A DNA stretch of 55,527 nucleotides, taken from positions 1-55,527 of the forward strand of contig DASXRQ010000108.1 of the NCBI GenBank assembly GCA_036506495.1. The letters run 5' to 3'. Position 1 is the stretch's first letter; the number at the start of each line of letters is the position of its first letter. Below are positions 17,562-26,966 of this stretch, in pieces. The translations under genes were made by a program, and so were the position numbers. The DNA comes from DASXRC01 sp036506495. GTDB lineage: Bacteria; Actinomycetota; Actinomycetes; Mycobacteriales; Micromonosporaceae. The notes under the pieces are model-generated. The model made no database searches. It was not told the DNA's origin and saw only the letters and a list, made by a program, of their open reading frames with translations.

Positions 17562-18760
17562 CCGGTTTCAGGGCGCTCTGGGACAGGCTGGCGCCGATCG
17601 GGAGGGAACCCGACAACGGCGGCTACCTGCGGTACGCATGGTCCGAGGCGGAGCTCGGCTGTCGGGCCTGGTTCCGCCGGGAGGCCGAGGCGCGCGGTCT
17701 CGCGGTGGAGGCGGACGGCAACGGAAATCTGTACGCGTGGTGGGGCTCGCCCGACGCCGGCGACGCCGTGCTGACGGGCAGCCACTTCGACTCGGTCCCG
17801 TACGGTGGCGGCTACGACGGCCCACTTGGCATTGTCTCCGGCCTGCTGGCCGTGGACGTCCTAAACCAGCGCGCGGTCACGCCAAAGCGGCCGATCGCGG
17901 TCGCGGCGTTCACCGAGGAGGAGGGTGCCCGGTTCGGGGTGGCCTGCCTTGGCTCGCGGCTGCTCACCGGTGCGTACGACCCGCATCGGGCGCTGGCGCT
18001 GCGCGACCGGGACGGCATCACGCTCGCCGAGGCGATGGCCAAGGCGGGCGCCGACCCGGACGAGGTCGGCCCCGACCCGGGCCGGCTCGGCCGGTTCGGC
18101 GCGTTCGTGGAGCTGCACGTGGAGCAGGGCCGAGCCCTGGTCGGCCTGGGCACCGCGGTCGGCGTCGCGAGCGTGATCTGGCCACATGGGCGGTGGCGGT
18201 TCGACTTCACGGGCGAGGGCAACCACGCCGGCACGACCCGGATGGCCGACCGGCGCGACCCGACGCTGACGTTCGCCTACACCGTGCTGACCGCGAACAA
18301 GGAGGCGCGGCTGCGCGGCGCACACGCGACGATCGGCCGGTTCGCGGGGCAGCCCAACGCGACCAACGCGATCCCCTCGATGGTCCGTGGTTGGCTCGAC
18401 GCTCGCGCCGCGGACGGGGACACGCTCGACGCGCTCGTGGAGGCGATCCGGGACAGCGCCGTGGAACGGGCCGACCGAGACGGCACCGCCGTCACCATGA
18501 CAGCGGAGTCCACCACCGGCGTCGTCGAGTTCGACGGGGCGCTGCGCGACGCGATCGCCGCGCGGCTGAGCGCGCCCATCCTGCCCACCGGCGCGGGCCA
18601 CGACGCCGGCGTACTCTCGGCGCACGTGCCGACCGCGATGCTGTTCGTCCGCAACCCGACCGGGGTGTCCCACGCACCGGCGGAGCACGCGACCGATGAG
18701 GACTGTGCCGCGGGCGTCGCGGCGCTGGCCGATGTGCTCGAGGATCTGGCATGCCGGTGA
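17558..18760 (+). CDS. M20-family amidohydrolase (allantoate amidohydrolase-like), probable N-formylglutamate step
   Basis: A 400-residue dinuclear metalloamidase of the AllC/beta-ureidopropionase group. The metal ligands are recognisable: His76 (GSHFDSVPYGGGYDG) and Asp87, Glu121-122 (FTEEEGARFG), a His in ELHVEQG, and a His in GVSHAPAEHAT. Its relatives hydrolyse N-carbamoyl or allantoate-type substrates. Its place between hutU and hutF, with no hutG in the operon, suggests it removes the formyl group from N-formyl-L-glutamate, completing histidine degradation. That role is inferred from context. It overlaps hutU by 4 nt and hutF by 10 nt. Confidence 0.88.
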
Positions 18761-20079
18761 CGCAGACGTACCACGCCCACCTCGCCTGGCTGCCCGGTGG
18801 GATCGCCCGCGACGTGCTCATCGACGTCGCCGATGGCCGGTTCGGCGCGGTCACCCCCGGCGTGGGCGAGCCACCCGACGGGTTCACCCCATTGCCGGGC
18901 CTGACGCTGCCCGGGCTCGCCAACGCCCACTCGCACGCGTTCCACCGGGCGCTGCGGGGGCGCACCCACGCCGGGAAGGGCACGTTCTGGACCTGGCGCA
19001 ATCAGATGTACGCGCTGGCCGCCCGCCTCGACCCGGACAGCTACCTCGCGCTGGCCGCTGCGACGTACGCCGAGATGGCGCTCGCGGGTGTGACGGCGGT
19101 CGGCGAGTTCCACTACCTGCACCACGATGCGGGCGGCACCCCGTACGCCGACCCCAACGACATGAGCGCCGCCCTCGTGGAGGCGGCCGCCCGGGCCGGC
19201 ATCCGGATCACCCTGCTGGACGCCTGCTACCTCATGTCCACCGTGGACGGTGTCGCGCTGGTCGGGCCACAGCGCCGCTTCGGCGATGGCGACGCGACCG
19301 CATGGGCCGAGCGCGTCGACGCGTTCAAGCCGACGGCTCCACATGCGACAGTGGGTGCGGCGATCCACTCGGTGCGTGCGGTTCCGGCCGACCAGCTGTC
19401 CACCGTGGCGGAGTGGGCGGCCGGACGGTCCGCACCGTTGCACGTGCACTTGTCCGAGCAACGGGCCGAGAACGCGGCCTGCCTGGCGTACCACCACCGA
19501 ACCCCGACCGAGGTCCTCGCCGACGCCGACGTGCTCGGCCCCCGCACGACGGCGGTCCACGCCACCCACCTGACGGACACCGACCGGGCCGAGCTCGGTG
19601 ACACGGGCACCGGCGCCTGCTTCTGCCCAACGACGGAGCGCGACCTCGCCGACGGCATCGGCCCGGCGCGCGCGCTCGTCGACGCGGGCAGCCCACTCAG
19701 CCTCGGCAGCGACAGCCATGCGGTGATCGACCTGTTCGAGGAGGCGCGCGCGGTCGAGCTGAACGAGCGGCTGCGGTCCGAGCGGCGGGGTCACTTCGCG
19801 GCGGCGGAGCTGGTGCACGCCGCCACCGCGGCCGGGCATGCCGCGCTCGGTTGGTCCGATGCCGGCGCGATCGAGCCGGGTGCGCGTGCCGACCTGGTCA
19901 CCGTGCGTCTGGATACCGCACGGACGGCCGGCGTCGATCCGACCGGGATCGTGTTCGCCGCCTCCGCCGCGGACGTGGCGCACGTCGTGGTCGATGGTCG
20001 GGTCGTCGTTCGGGACGGGCGGCACGTCTCGATCGACGTCGCGTCGGCGCTCGCCGACGCGATCGGGGCGCTGACATGA
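18751..20079 (+). CDS. hutF: Formimidoylglutamate deiminase
   Basis: A 442-residue amidohydrolase-superfamily enzyme that deiminates N-formimino-L-glutamate to N-formyl-L-glutamate and ammonia. It shows the metal-binding NAHSHAFHRALRGRTH motif and the HutF-type segment FWTWRNQMYALAARLDPD. Further metal ligands lie in HVHLSEQ, ATHLTD and GSDSHAVID. Choosing this enzyme over HutE-type formiminoglutamase defines the five-step pathway variant. It starts 10 nt inside the M20 gene and ends in an ATGA overlap with hutI. Confidence 0.95.
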   Translation: MPVTQTYHAHLAWLPGGIARDVLIDVADGRFGAVTPGVGEPPDGFTPLPGLTLPGLANAHSHAFHRALRGRTHAGKGTFWTWRNQMYALAARLDPDSYLALAAATYAEMALAGVTAVGEFHYLHHDAGGTPYADPNDMSAALVEAAARAGIRITLLDACYLMSTVDGVALVGPQRRFGDGDATAWAERVDAFKPTAPHATVGAAIHSVRAVPADQLSTVAEWAAGRSAPLHVHLSEQRAENAACLAYHHRTPTEVLADADVLGPRTTAVHATHLTDTDRAELGDTGTGACFCPTTERDLADGIGPARALVDAGSPLSLGSDSHAVIDLFEEARAVELNERLRSERRGHFAAAELVHAATAAGHAALGWSDAGAIEPGARADLVTVRLDTARTAGVDPTGIVFAASAADVAHVVVDGRVVVRDGRHVSIDVASALADAIGALT

Positions 20080-21239
20080 GCGCCCTCATCGCGAACATCG
20101 GCGAGCTCGTGACGAATCATCCGTCCATGGGGGACGGTCGACTGGGTGCGATGACCAACGCGGCGGTTCTCGTCGACGACGGCCGGGTTGCCTGGATCGG
20201 ACGCACCGCCGACGCCCCGGCGGCCGACCGCCGCATCGACGCCGGCGGGCGCGCGGTGCTGCCCGGCTTCGTGGACAGCCACTCCCACCTCGTCTTCGCC
20301 GGCGACCGGGCAGCGGAGTTTGCCGCCCGGATGGCCGGCGTCCGGTACACCGGCGGCGGCATCCGCACCACCGTGGCCGCCACGCGAGCGGCCAGCGACG
20401 ACGAGCTGCGCGACACCGTCGCACGGCTGTGTCGCGAGGCGCTGCGGCAGGGGACCACCACGATCGAGATTAAGAGTGGGTACGGCCTGAGCGTCGCCGA
20501 GGAGGCCCGCTGTCTGCGGATCGCGCGCGAGGTGACCGACGAGACCACGTTCCTGGGTGCGCACGTGGTGCCGACCGAATACGCCGCGCATCCCGACGAG
20601 TACGTGTCGCTGGTGTGCGGGCCGATGCTACGCGCCGCGGCGCCGTACGCCCGCTGGGTGGATGTGTTCTGCGAGCGGGGCGCGTTCGATGCCGACCACG
20701 CGCGGGCGATCCTCACCGTCGGGCAGGCCGCCGGGCTCGGCGCTCGGGTGCACGCCAACCAGCTCGGGCCGGGCGACGGCGTACGGCTCGCGGTCGAGTT
20801 GGATGCCGCGTCCGCCGACCACTGCACGCACCTGTCCGACGCCGACGTCGATGCGCTCGCCGGCTCGCGGACGGTCGCCACGCTGCTGCCCGGCGCGGAG
20901 TTCTCCACCCGTTCGCCGTACCCGGACGCGCGGCGCCTGATCGATGCCCGGATCACCGTGGCGCTGGCGACGGACTGCAACCCGGGCTCGTCGTACACCT
21001 CGTCGATGCCGTTCTGCATCGCGCTCGCCGTGCGGGAGATGGGCATGACCCCGGCCGAGGCGGTGTGGGCGGCCACCGCGGGCGGCGCGCGGGCGCTGCG
21101 CCGCCGCGACGTCGGCCATCTCGGCATCGGCGCCCGGGCGGACCTGCTGATCCTCGACGCACCCTCGCACCTGCACCTCGCCTACCGGCCCGGTGTCCCG
21201 CTTGTCAACACCGTCATGCACAACGGAGTTCTCATATGA
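20076..21239 (+). CDS. hutI: Imidazolonepropionase
   Basis: A 387-residue amidohydrolase, step 3: imidazolone propionate to N-formimino-L-glutamate. The zinc motif is VDSHSHLVFAGDRA. The family segment RYTGGGIRTTVAATRAAS follows. The substrate region holds IEIKSGYGLS, and later ligands lie in ARVHANQLG and ATDCNPGSSYTSSMP. Length is normal. The ATG at 20076 overlaps the hutF stop, and the gene's own stop overlaps hutH, so hutF-hutI-hutH are translated as one coupled chain. Confidence 0.96.
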   Translation: MSALIANIGELVTNHPSMGDGRLGAMTNAAVLVDDGRVAWIGRTADAPAADRRIDAGGRAVLPGFVDSHSHLVFAGDRAAEFAARMAGVRYTGGGIRTTVAATRAASDDELRDTVARLCREALRQGTTTIEIKSGYGLSVAEEARCLRIAREVTDETTFLGAHVVPTEYAAHPDEYVSLVCGPMLRAAAPYARWVDVFCERGAFDADHARAILTVGQAAGLGARVHANQLGPGDGVRLAVELDAASADHCTHLSDADVDALAGSRTVATLLPGAEFSTRSPYPDARRLIDARITVALATDCNPGSSYTSSMPFCIALAVREMGMTPAEAVWAATAGGARALRRRDVGHLGIGARADLLILDAPSHLHLAYRPGVPLVNTVMHNGVLI

Positions 21240-22774
21240 GTACCGTCATCGTCCAGCCCACCGGGGTCAGCCCGGCCGACGTGCTCGGGGTTGCCCGGGA
21301 TGGCGCCCGCGTCGAGCTGGCACCGTCCACCGTGGAGGCCATGGCGACGAGCCGGGCCATCGTCGACGGGATCGAGCGCGACGGCCGACCGGTGTACGGC
21401 GTCTCGACCGGATTCGGCGCGCTGGCCAACACGTTCATCGCACCGGCCCGTCGCGCGGAGCTGCAACACGCGCTGATCCGTTCGCACGCGGCCGGCGTCG
21501 GTGCGCCGATGCCACGCGAGGTGGTCCGGGCGATGATGCTGTTGCGCGCGCGCTCGCTGGCGCTGGGCTGGTCCGGCGTCCGCCCACTCATCGCGCAGGC
21601 GCTCGTCGATCTGCTCAACCGTGACATCACGCCGTGGGTGCCCGAGCACGGGTCGCTCGGCGCCTCGGGCGACCTGGCTCCGCTCGCGCACTGCGCACTG
21701 GTGCTGCTCGGCGAGGGTTGGGTGCTCGATAAGGATGGCGCCCGGGTCACCGGCGGCGAGGCGCTGGGCCGGGCGGGCCTACAGCCGATCGCGCTGTCCT
21801 CGAAGGAGGGGCTGGCGCTGATCAATGGCACCGACGGCATGCTCGGCATGCTGCTGCTGGCGATCGAGGACGCCCGGCACCTGTTCACGATGGCCGACAT
21901 CACCGCGGCCCTCGCGATCGAGGCGATGCTCGGCTCCGACAAGCCGTTCCTGCCCGAGCTGCACGCGATACGGCCGCATCCCGGACAGGTGGTCTCGGCG
22001 GCCAACATCCACCGGCTGCTGCAGGCCTCGGCGATCATGGATTCGCACCGGGACGACATGCTGCACGCCGTGCAGGACGCGTACTCCATGCGCTGCGCAC
22101 CGCAGGTCGCGGGTGCGGCCCGGGACACGCTGGCGTTCGTCGACTCGGTGGCCTCGCGGGAGCTGGTGTCCGTTGTGGACAACCCCGTCGTGCTGCCGGA
22201 CGGGCGCGTGCTGTCGACCGGCAACTTCCACGGCGCCCCGCTCGGATTCGGGGCGGACTTCCTCGCGATCGCCGCAGCCGAAGTCGGTGCGATCTCCGAG
22301 CGACGGGTGGACCGGCTGCTCGACGTGTCCCGCTCGCGCGACCTGCCGGCGTTCCTGACACCCGACCCGGGTGTGAACTCCGGCCTGATGATCGCGCAGT
22401 ACACGGCGGCCGGCATCGTCGCGGAGAACCGGCGGCTCGCCTCGCCCGCCTCCGTGGACTCGCTGCCGACGTCCGGCATGCAGGAGGACCACGTCTCGAT
22501 GGGTTGGGCCGCGACCCGCAAGCTGCGGACCGTGCTCGACAACCTCGCCAGCCTGCTCACGGTCGAGCTGCTGGCGGCGGTCCGCGGCCTCCAGCTGCGC
22601 GCGCCGCTGGCGCCGTCGCCGGCCGGGCGGGCCGCGGTCGCGACGGTCGCCGGGATCGCGGGCAAGCCGGGCCCCGACATCTTTCTCGCCCCGGTCATGG
22701 AGTCGGCCCGGGCGCTCATCGCCGGCCACACGCTGCGTACCGAGATCGAGGCCGAGGTCGGCCCGCTCGCGTGA
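21236..22774 (+). CDS. hutH: Histidine ammonia-lyase
   Basis: A 512-residue enzyme that starts the pathway: L-histidine to trans-urocanate and ammonia. The autocatalytic MIO cofactor triad is Ala143-Ser144-Gly145 in GSLGASGDLAPLAH. Further signatures are VYGVSTGFGALAN near residue 55 and QEDHVSMGW near the C-terminus. Length is normal. It is the last gene of the operon, with a hairpin 16 nt after the stop. Confidence 0.97.
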   Translation: MSTVIVQPTGVSPADVLGVARDGARVELAPSTVEAMATSRAIVDGIERDGRPVYGVSTGFGALANTFIAPARRAELQHALIRSHAAGVGAPMPREVVRAMMLLRARSLALGWSGVRPLIAQALVDLLNRDITPWVPEHGSLGASGDLAPLAHCALVLLGEGWVLDKDGARVTGGEALGRAGLQPIALSSKEGLALINGTDGMLGMLLLAIEDARHLFTMADITAALAIEAMLGSDKPFLPELHAIRPHPGQVVSAANIHRLLQASAIMDSHRDDMLHAVQDAYSMRCAPQVAGAARDTLAFVDSVASRELVSVVDNPVVLPDGRVLSTGNFHGAPLGFGADFLAIAAAEVGAISERRVDRLLDVSRSRDLPAFLTPDPGVNSGLMIAQYTAAGIVAENRRLASPASVDSLPTSGMQEDHVSMGWAATRKLRTVLDNLASLLTVELLAAVRGLQLRAPLAPSPAGRAAVATVAGIAGKPGPDIFLAPVMESARALIAGHTLRTEIEAEVGPLA

Positions 22775-22789
22775 CCTCCAAGATCGGCG

Positions 22790-22825
22790 CAACCTCGCAC
22801 GGACTGGGGTGTCCGACCGAGGTTG
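22790..22825. terminator. Bipartite hairpin ending the hut operon
   Basis: CAACCTCG/CGAGGTTG form the outer stem and GGAC/GTCC the inner stem, in the gap between convergent hutH and rdgB. The bidirectional position fits termination of both. No U-tract is present. Confidence 0.6.
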
Positions 22826-22857
22826 ATCACCCAACGTAGGCAAGGTTGATTGGATCT

Positions 22858-23496
22858 CTAGGGCAGGAGTTCCTTAGCGATCACCTTGGCCAGCGCGCGA
22901 AACGCCTTGCCGCGGTGACTGATCTCGTCCTTCTCGTCCGGGGTGAGCTCGGCGTTGGTGCGCGTCTGGTCCTCGCCGACGAAGATCGGGTCGTAGCCGA
23001 AGCCGCCCGAGCCGCGGGATGCGTCGATCAGCCGACCGACCTGCCGGCCCTCGACCAGGTGCTCTCGGCCGCCGCGTCCCGCTCCCGCCACGCCCTCGGG
23101 GAGCACCAGCGCCGCCGCACAGACGAACGAGGCGCCCCGGAGCTCGTCGGGCACATCGGCCACCTGCGCGAGGACGAGCTCGAGGTTCGCCCGGTCGTCG
23201 CCGTGCCGCCCGGACCAGCGGGCGCTGAACACACCCGGCATGCCGTTCAGCACGTCCACGGCCAGGCCGGAGTCGTCCGCGACGGTGGGCAGCGCCGTAT
23301 GCCGAGCACCCTCGCGGGCCTTGAGCAGGGCGTTCTCGCCGAATGTCAGGCCGGTCTCGGGAACCTCGTGGTACGCCGGCACGTCGGCCAGCCCGACCAG
23401 CTCGATCGCGTCCGCGCCGAGCGCGGCGTCCAGGATGCGCTGCAGTTCGCCGAGCTTCTTCGGATTCCGGGTGGCGAGCAGCACCGTCGCCGTCAT
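22858..23496 (-). CDS. rdgB: dITP/XTP pyrophosphatase (RdgB/HAM1)
   Basis: A 212-residue house-cleaning nucleotide pyrophosphatase that hydrolyses non-canonical purine nucleotides such as dITP and XTP. Motifs: the N-terminal TRNPKKLGELQRIL, VADDSGLAVDVLNGMPGVFSARWSG, and RGSGGFGYDPIFV. A short Gly/Arg-rich insert (GVAGAGRGGREHLV) occupies a variable loop. The ATG overlaps the rph stop by 4 nt, so it is translated with RNase PH, as in many actinobacteria. The frame extends upstream, but those codons belong to the rph region. Confidence 0.95.
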   Translation of the reverse strand: MTATVLLATRNPKKLGELQRILDAALGADAIELVGLADVPAYHEVPETGLTFGENALLKAREGARHTALPTVADDSGLAVDVLNGMPGVFSARWSGRHGDDRANLELVLAQVADVPDELRGASFVCAAALVLPEGVAGAGRGGREHLVEGRQVGRLIDASRGSGGFGYDPIFVGEDQTRTNAELTPDEKDEISHRGKAFRALAKVIAKELLP

Positions 23497-24221
23497 GCGG
23501 CGAGCGCTTCCCGCTGGGCCTCCGCCAGCCGGGCGCAGCCGGCCACACCGAGGTCCAGCAGCGCGTCGAGCTGTGCCCGGCTGAACACCCCCGACTCGCC
23601 GGTGCCCTGCACCTCGACGAACTCGCCGTTGCCGGTGCAAACGATGTTCATGTCGACCTCGGCCGCCACGTCCTCGACGTAGCACAGGTCCAGCCGGGCC
23701 TCCCCCGAGATGACGCCGACGCTGACCGCGGCCACCGACCGGTGCACCGCCTCCTCCGGCTTGCCGGCGAGCATGCCCCTCTCCGCCATCCAGGTGACCG
23801 CGTCGTGCAGCGCCACGTAGGCGCCGGTGATCGCCGCGGTCCGCGTGCCGCCGTCGGCCTGCAGAACGTCGCAGTCCAGCACGATCGAGTTCTCGCCCAG
23901 CGCCCTGAGGTCGATGCATGCGCGCAGGCTGCGACCGATCAGGCGGGAGATCTCGTGCGTACGTCCGCCGACCCGACCCTTGACGCTCTCCCGATCCGAG
24001 CGGGTCGTGGTGGCGCGCGGCAGCATGGCGTACTCGCTGGTGACCCACCCAAGGCCGGAGCCCTTGCGCCAGCGCGGCACCCCGTCCGTGACGCTCGCCG
24101 TGCACAGCACCTTGGTGTCCCCGAACGCGACCAGCACGGACCCCTCCGGGTGCACGCTCCAGCCGCGGGTCAGCGTGACGGGTCGCAGTTCGTCGGGCTC
24201 ACGCCCATCGGGTCGTGCCAT
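23493..24221 (-). CDS. rph: Ribonuclease PH
   Basis: A 242-residue phosphorolytic 3'-5' exoribonuclease that trims tRNA 3' ends. Family segments: RPDGREPDELRPV, GDTKVLCTASV, GSGLGWVTSEYAMLPRAT and VLDCDVLQADGGTRTAAITG. The ATG at 24221 has TAGGCT 7 nt upstream and no Shine-Dalgarno sequence. It forms a two-gene unit with rdgB, the order seen in M. tuberculosis (Rv1340-Rv1341). Confidence 0.96.
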   Translation of the reverse strand: MARPDGREPDELRPVTLTRGWSVHPEGSVLVAFGDTKVLCTASVTDGVPRWRKGSGLGWVTSEYAMLPRATTTRSDRESVKGRVGGRTHEISRLIGRSLRACIDLRALGENSIVLDCDVLQADGGTRTAAITGAYVALHDAVTWMAERGMLAGKPEEAVHRSVAAVSVGVISGEARLDLCYVEDVAAEVDMNIVCTGNGEFVEVQGTGESGVFSRAQLDALLDLGVAGCARLAEAQREALAA

Positions 24222-24228
24222 GCCACGC

Positions 24229-24234
24229 AGCCTA
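24229..24234 (-). promoter_or_regulatory. -10 box TAGGCT of a leaderless promoter (rph)
   Basis: TAGGCTGCG lies 7 nt before the rph ATG. The same nine bases precede the murI GTG with the same spacing. Confidence 0.55.
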
Positions 24235-24535
24235 TGACGCCCGACGCCGGCTCCGACGGTCGTACGCCATGGTCATCGCAACCCCGCACAGGTTGCGCGA
24301 TCAACTCGCCCGGGAGACACCAATCTCTGCAGGGTTGCGGCGGCGGCCGGCGACCAGGTGCTCCGCGACCCGGACGACGGAGTGCGCGACGCCGTTCACA
24401 TCGGGCGGGAATGATTCCGGAATGATCGCGACTCACATGCGCACACCGTGCGATCGGCGCCGGTGCTGGAGGCTACGGTCGCCTGACGTGTCGGCGAACA
24501 GTTGCGCAATTCGGCGAACTGCCGACGCGAACGCG
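24235..24535. other. Intergenic region between rph and the MBL gene
   Basis: About 300 nt with no gene that can be supported. It contains a small hairpin at 24278-24296 (GCAACC/GGTTGC), probably the end of the upstream minus-strand unit or part of rph control, and a relatively AT-rich stretch at about 24405-24430. Confidence 0.4.
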
Positions 24536-25282
24536 TCAGATTTCGTAGCGCGCGCCGGGGCGGACGATCTCGATCGGTCCGTCGTACGCCGCGGCCGCCG
24601 CCTCGTACGTGGCAGCCTCGCTGCCCCACGCGGTGACCAGGTGGGTCAGCAGCAGTCGAGCCGCCCCCGCCTTGGTCGCCGCCATTCCGGCCTCGTGCCC
24701 CGTCATGTGCAGGTCCGGCGGGTTGTTGGCGCCGTCGAGGTAGCTCGCCTCGCACAGGAAGACGTCGGCGCCCTGCGCCAACCGGAGTAGCGTCTCGGAC
24801 GGCGCGGTGTCGGCCGAGTACGCCAGCACCCGGCCGTCATGCTCGACGCGTACGCCGTATGTCTCGACCGGGTGGTTGACCCGGTCCACGGTCACCGTGA
24901 ACGGGCCGATCGGAAACGTTCCCGGCTGCAGGCCGTAGAACGTGTAGACGTCGTCGAGCGGCTCGCCGGCCGCGCTGTAGGCCGCGGCGAGCCGGTCCGG
25001 GGCGCCGGCCGGCGCGTACATGGGCAGCGGCGGGTAGGGACCGTCTGGAGCGTACCGCCGGACGACCACGTACAAGCAGGCGTCCAGCATGTGATCGAGG
25101 TGCAGGTGGGTGAGCATGACGGCGTCCACCGCGTTCAGGCCGGCATACCGCTGCAGGGCGGAGATCGCGCCGGTGCCGAAGTCGATCAGCAGACGGAAGC
25201 CTTCCGCCTCGACCAGGTATGCCGAGCACGCCGACTCCGGCCCGGGAAAGCTCCCGGCACAGCCGAGGATCGTGAGTCTCAT
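24536..25282 (-). CDS. Metallo-beta-lactamase-fold phosphodiesterase (Rv1339-like)
   Basis: A 248-residue MBL-fold hydrolase with the metal motif THLHLDHM (His59, His61, Asp63, His64) and later ligands in YSADTAPS and MTGHEAG. The N-terminus MRLTILGCAGSFPGPESACS is characteristic of the actinobacterial Rv1339 family, whose mycobacterial member was reported as an atypical class II cAMP phosphodiesterase. An RNase Z-like role was proposed earlier. The start overlaps murI by 4 nt, and the gene sits between murI and rph as in mycobacteria. Confidence 0.88.
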   Translation of the reverse strand: MRLTILGCAGSFPGPESACSAYLVEAEGFRLLIDFGTGAISALQRYAGLNAVDAVMLTHLHLDHMLDACLYVVVRRYAPDGPYPPLPMYAPAGAPDRLAAAYSAAGEPLDDVYTFYGLQPGTFPIGPFTVTVDRVNHPVETYGVRVEHDGRVLAYSADTAPSETLLRLAQGADVFLCEASYLDGANNPPDLHMTGHEAGMAATKAGAARLLLTHLVTAWGSEAATYEAAAAAYDGPIEIVRPGARYEI

Positions 25283-26115
25283 CCCGCTATCCCCGCGGGA
25301 TCGCCGACCGGCACCGCGGCGTGGGTCACCGGTACGCCGGCGAGGATGTTGCCACCGAGGAAACGGCGGGCCAGGCGGCGGAACGGCTCGGGATCGCCCG
25401 TGGTGAGGAGCCGGTGCACCGGCGGTGCCGCGTCGTCCGGCCGCAGCAGCTCGGTCTCGGTCAACACCCGGTACACATCCTTGGCGGTCTCGTCCGCGGA
25501 CGACACGAGGGTTACGTCGTCGCCCATGACGAGCCCGATGAGCCCGGCCAGCAGCGGGTAGTGGGTGCAGCCGAACACCAGAGTGTCGACCCGCGCTCGC
25601 TGCAAGGGTTCGAGGTACGCGCTGGCGAGCCCGAGCAGGGCCCGCCCGGACGTGATTCCGCGCTCGACGAAGTCGACGAACTGCGGGCACGCGACGCTGG
25701 TGACCTGGACCTGGGGGGCGGCGGCGAACGCGTCGGCGTACGCACCGCTGGTGATCGTGGCGGTGGTGCCGATGACGCCGACGCGACCCCTGCGGGTCGC
25801 CGCGACGGCGCGCCGCACGGCCGGTCGGATGACCTCCACAACCGGCACCGGGTAGCGCTCGCGTGCATCGGACAAGCACGCCGCCGAGGCGCTGTTGCAC
25901 GCGATGACCAGCAGCTTTACGCCCTGATCGACGAGCCGGTCGAGGCAGGCGAGGGCGGACCGGCGGACGTCGGCGATCGGCTTCGGGCCGTACGGCGAGT
26001 GTGCGGCATCGCCGAGGTAGACGACCTGCTCGTGCGGAAGCTGGTCCAGGATCGCGCGGGCCACCGTCAGGCCGCCGACCCCGGAGTCGAAGATCCCCAC
26101 CGGCGCGTCCGTCAC
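25279..26115 (-). CDS. murI: Glutamate racemase
   Basis: A 278-residue cofactor-independent racemase that supplies D-glutamate for peptidoglycan. The two catalytic cysteines are in the ACNSASAACL and FGCTHYPLL motifs, and the N-terminus IFDSGVGGLTVAR is diagnostic. The GTG at 26115 has TAGGCT 7 nt upstream (leaderless). It is translationally coupled to the downstream MBL gene. Confidence 0.96.
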   Translation of the reverse strand: MTDAPVGIFDSGVGGLTVARAILDQLPHEQVVYLGDAAHSPYGPKPIADVRRSALACLDRLVDQGVKLLVIACNSASAACLSDARERYPVPVVEVIRPAVRRAVAATRRGRVGVIGTTATITSGAYADAFAAAPQVQVTSVACPQFVDFVERGITSGRALLGLASAYLEPLQRARVDTLVFGCTHYPLLAGLIGLVMGDDVTLVSSADETAKDVYRVLTETELLRPDDAAPPVHRLLTTGDPEPFRRLARRFLGGNILAGVPVTHAAVPVGDPAGIAG

Positions 26116-26122
26116 GGTCCGC

Positions 26123-26128
26123 AGCCTA
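26123..26128 (-). promoter_or_regulatory. -10 box TAGGCT of a leaderless promoter (murI)
   Basis: TAGGCTGCG plus spacer then GTG; near-identical in sequence and spacing to the rph promoter. Confidence 0.55.
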
Positions 26129-26189
26129 CGCCGCGACCGCGGTGGGCAAAAAAGTTCTGATCAAACCTGTCATCAACGTGACACCGGCA

Positions 26190-26954
26190 ATGCAGCCCGG
26201 TATTCCGGTCATCCGCCGTTACGACGGACGAGATCGCGACGTTGCACAGAGTGACACGGTCCGCCGCGATCCGCGGGCCGCGCTGACCCTGGACGGTGAG
26301 ACAGTGCGTATCGAGGCGACCCAATCGACCCCCCGCACTGCCGGGACCCTGCCGGCGAGCTGGAGCGCGGCGCCGGCCGACGATGGCGCCGCCGTCGGCG
26401 AGGCCGACGCGGATGGCGAGGCCGCGGCGACGGGCGTCGAAGCCGGGGCTGCGGCCACGGGCGTTGAGACCGCAGTCGCCGCCACCGGCGTCGAGACCGG
26501 AGTCGCCGCCACCGGCGCCCGGGCCGACATCGTCGGCCGCGCGGAATCCCCGGCCGGCAGGGTGGTGTTGGGGTGGCTCGGGCGTGGCCGCGGTCGGCTG
26601 GCACGCGCGCTGGCGCTCGGCGTGGCGGCGCGGGTTGCCGTCGCCGATCGGTTTCGGCTGCCCGCCAGCAACGACCCCGCGCCACAGCCCGGCCGCATGC
26701 TGGGCGTCTGCGCCTGGGCGACCGCGCTGGGATTCGTCGGAGTCGGCGTGGCCCTGCGTGCACTGGTGGCGCTGCTCGCGGGGAGGACGCCCGCGTGGTT
26801 CGAACCCACAATCACCACGGTGGGCATGGTGGGCATCGCGTTGACCACGGCCGCGTTCGCGTCGGTCCACCGGAACCGCCTGCCCTGGGCGTTGCTCGGC
26901 GCGTCGACCGTGACGCTCGGCGTCGCGCTGGCCGCCAACGTCGTCGCCCTCTGA
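26190..26954 (+). CDS. Uncharacterised membrane protein with Ala/Gly/Thr repeat region
   Basis: A 254-residue protein of unknown function. Residues 1-75 look disordered. Three 9-residue repeats follow (pattern GVExxxAAT, about residues 82-107). A basic segment comes next, and three membrane helices fill the C-terminal 90 residues (MLGVCAWATALGFVG, ITTVGMVGIALTTAA, LLGASTVTLGVALAA). The helices support this strand over the open frame on the other strand. The start is uncertain: ATG 26190 is used, GTG 26178 is possible, and neither has a good ribosome-binding site. It is divergent from murI. Confidence 0.6.
   Translation: MQPGIPVIRRYDGRDRDVAQSDTVRRDPRAALTLDGETVRIEATQSTPRTAGTLPASWSAAPADDGAAVGEADADGEAAATGVEAGAAATGVETAVAATGVETGVAATGARADIVGRAESPAGRVVLGWLGRGRGRLARALALGVAARVAVADRFRLPASNDPAPQPGRMLGVCAWATALGFVGVGVALRALVALLAGRTPAWFEPTITTVGMVGIALTTAAFASVHRNRLPWALLGASTVTLGVALAANVVAL
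26430..26510 (+). repeat. Three 27-bp in-frame tandem repeats
   Basis: Units at 26430-26456, 26457-26483 and 26484-26510 share ACsGGCGTygArrCCG and GCCGCC, and encode the GVExxxAAT repeats of the membrane protein. The unit length in codons suggests slippage-driven variation in copy number. Confidence 0.75.
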
Positions 26955-26966
26955 CCTCTCACCCGG

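Noticed and set aside
24235..24535. A small gene between rph and the MBL gene
   Set aside because: The short frames there are Arg/Pro-rich, with no start signals and no recognisable motif.
26112..26870. Open frame on the minus strand opposite the repeat membrane protein
   Set aside because: The plus frame has three well-formed membrane helices; the minus frame is low-complexity Arg/Gly/His sequence and would abut the murI start.
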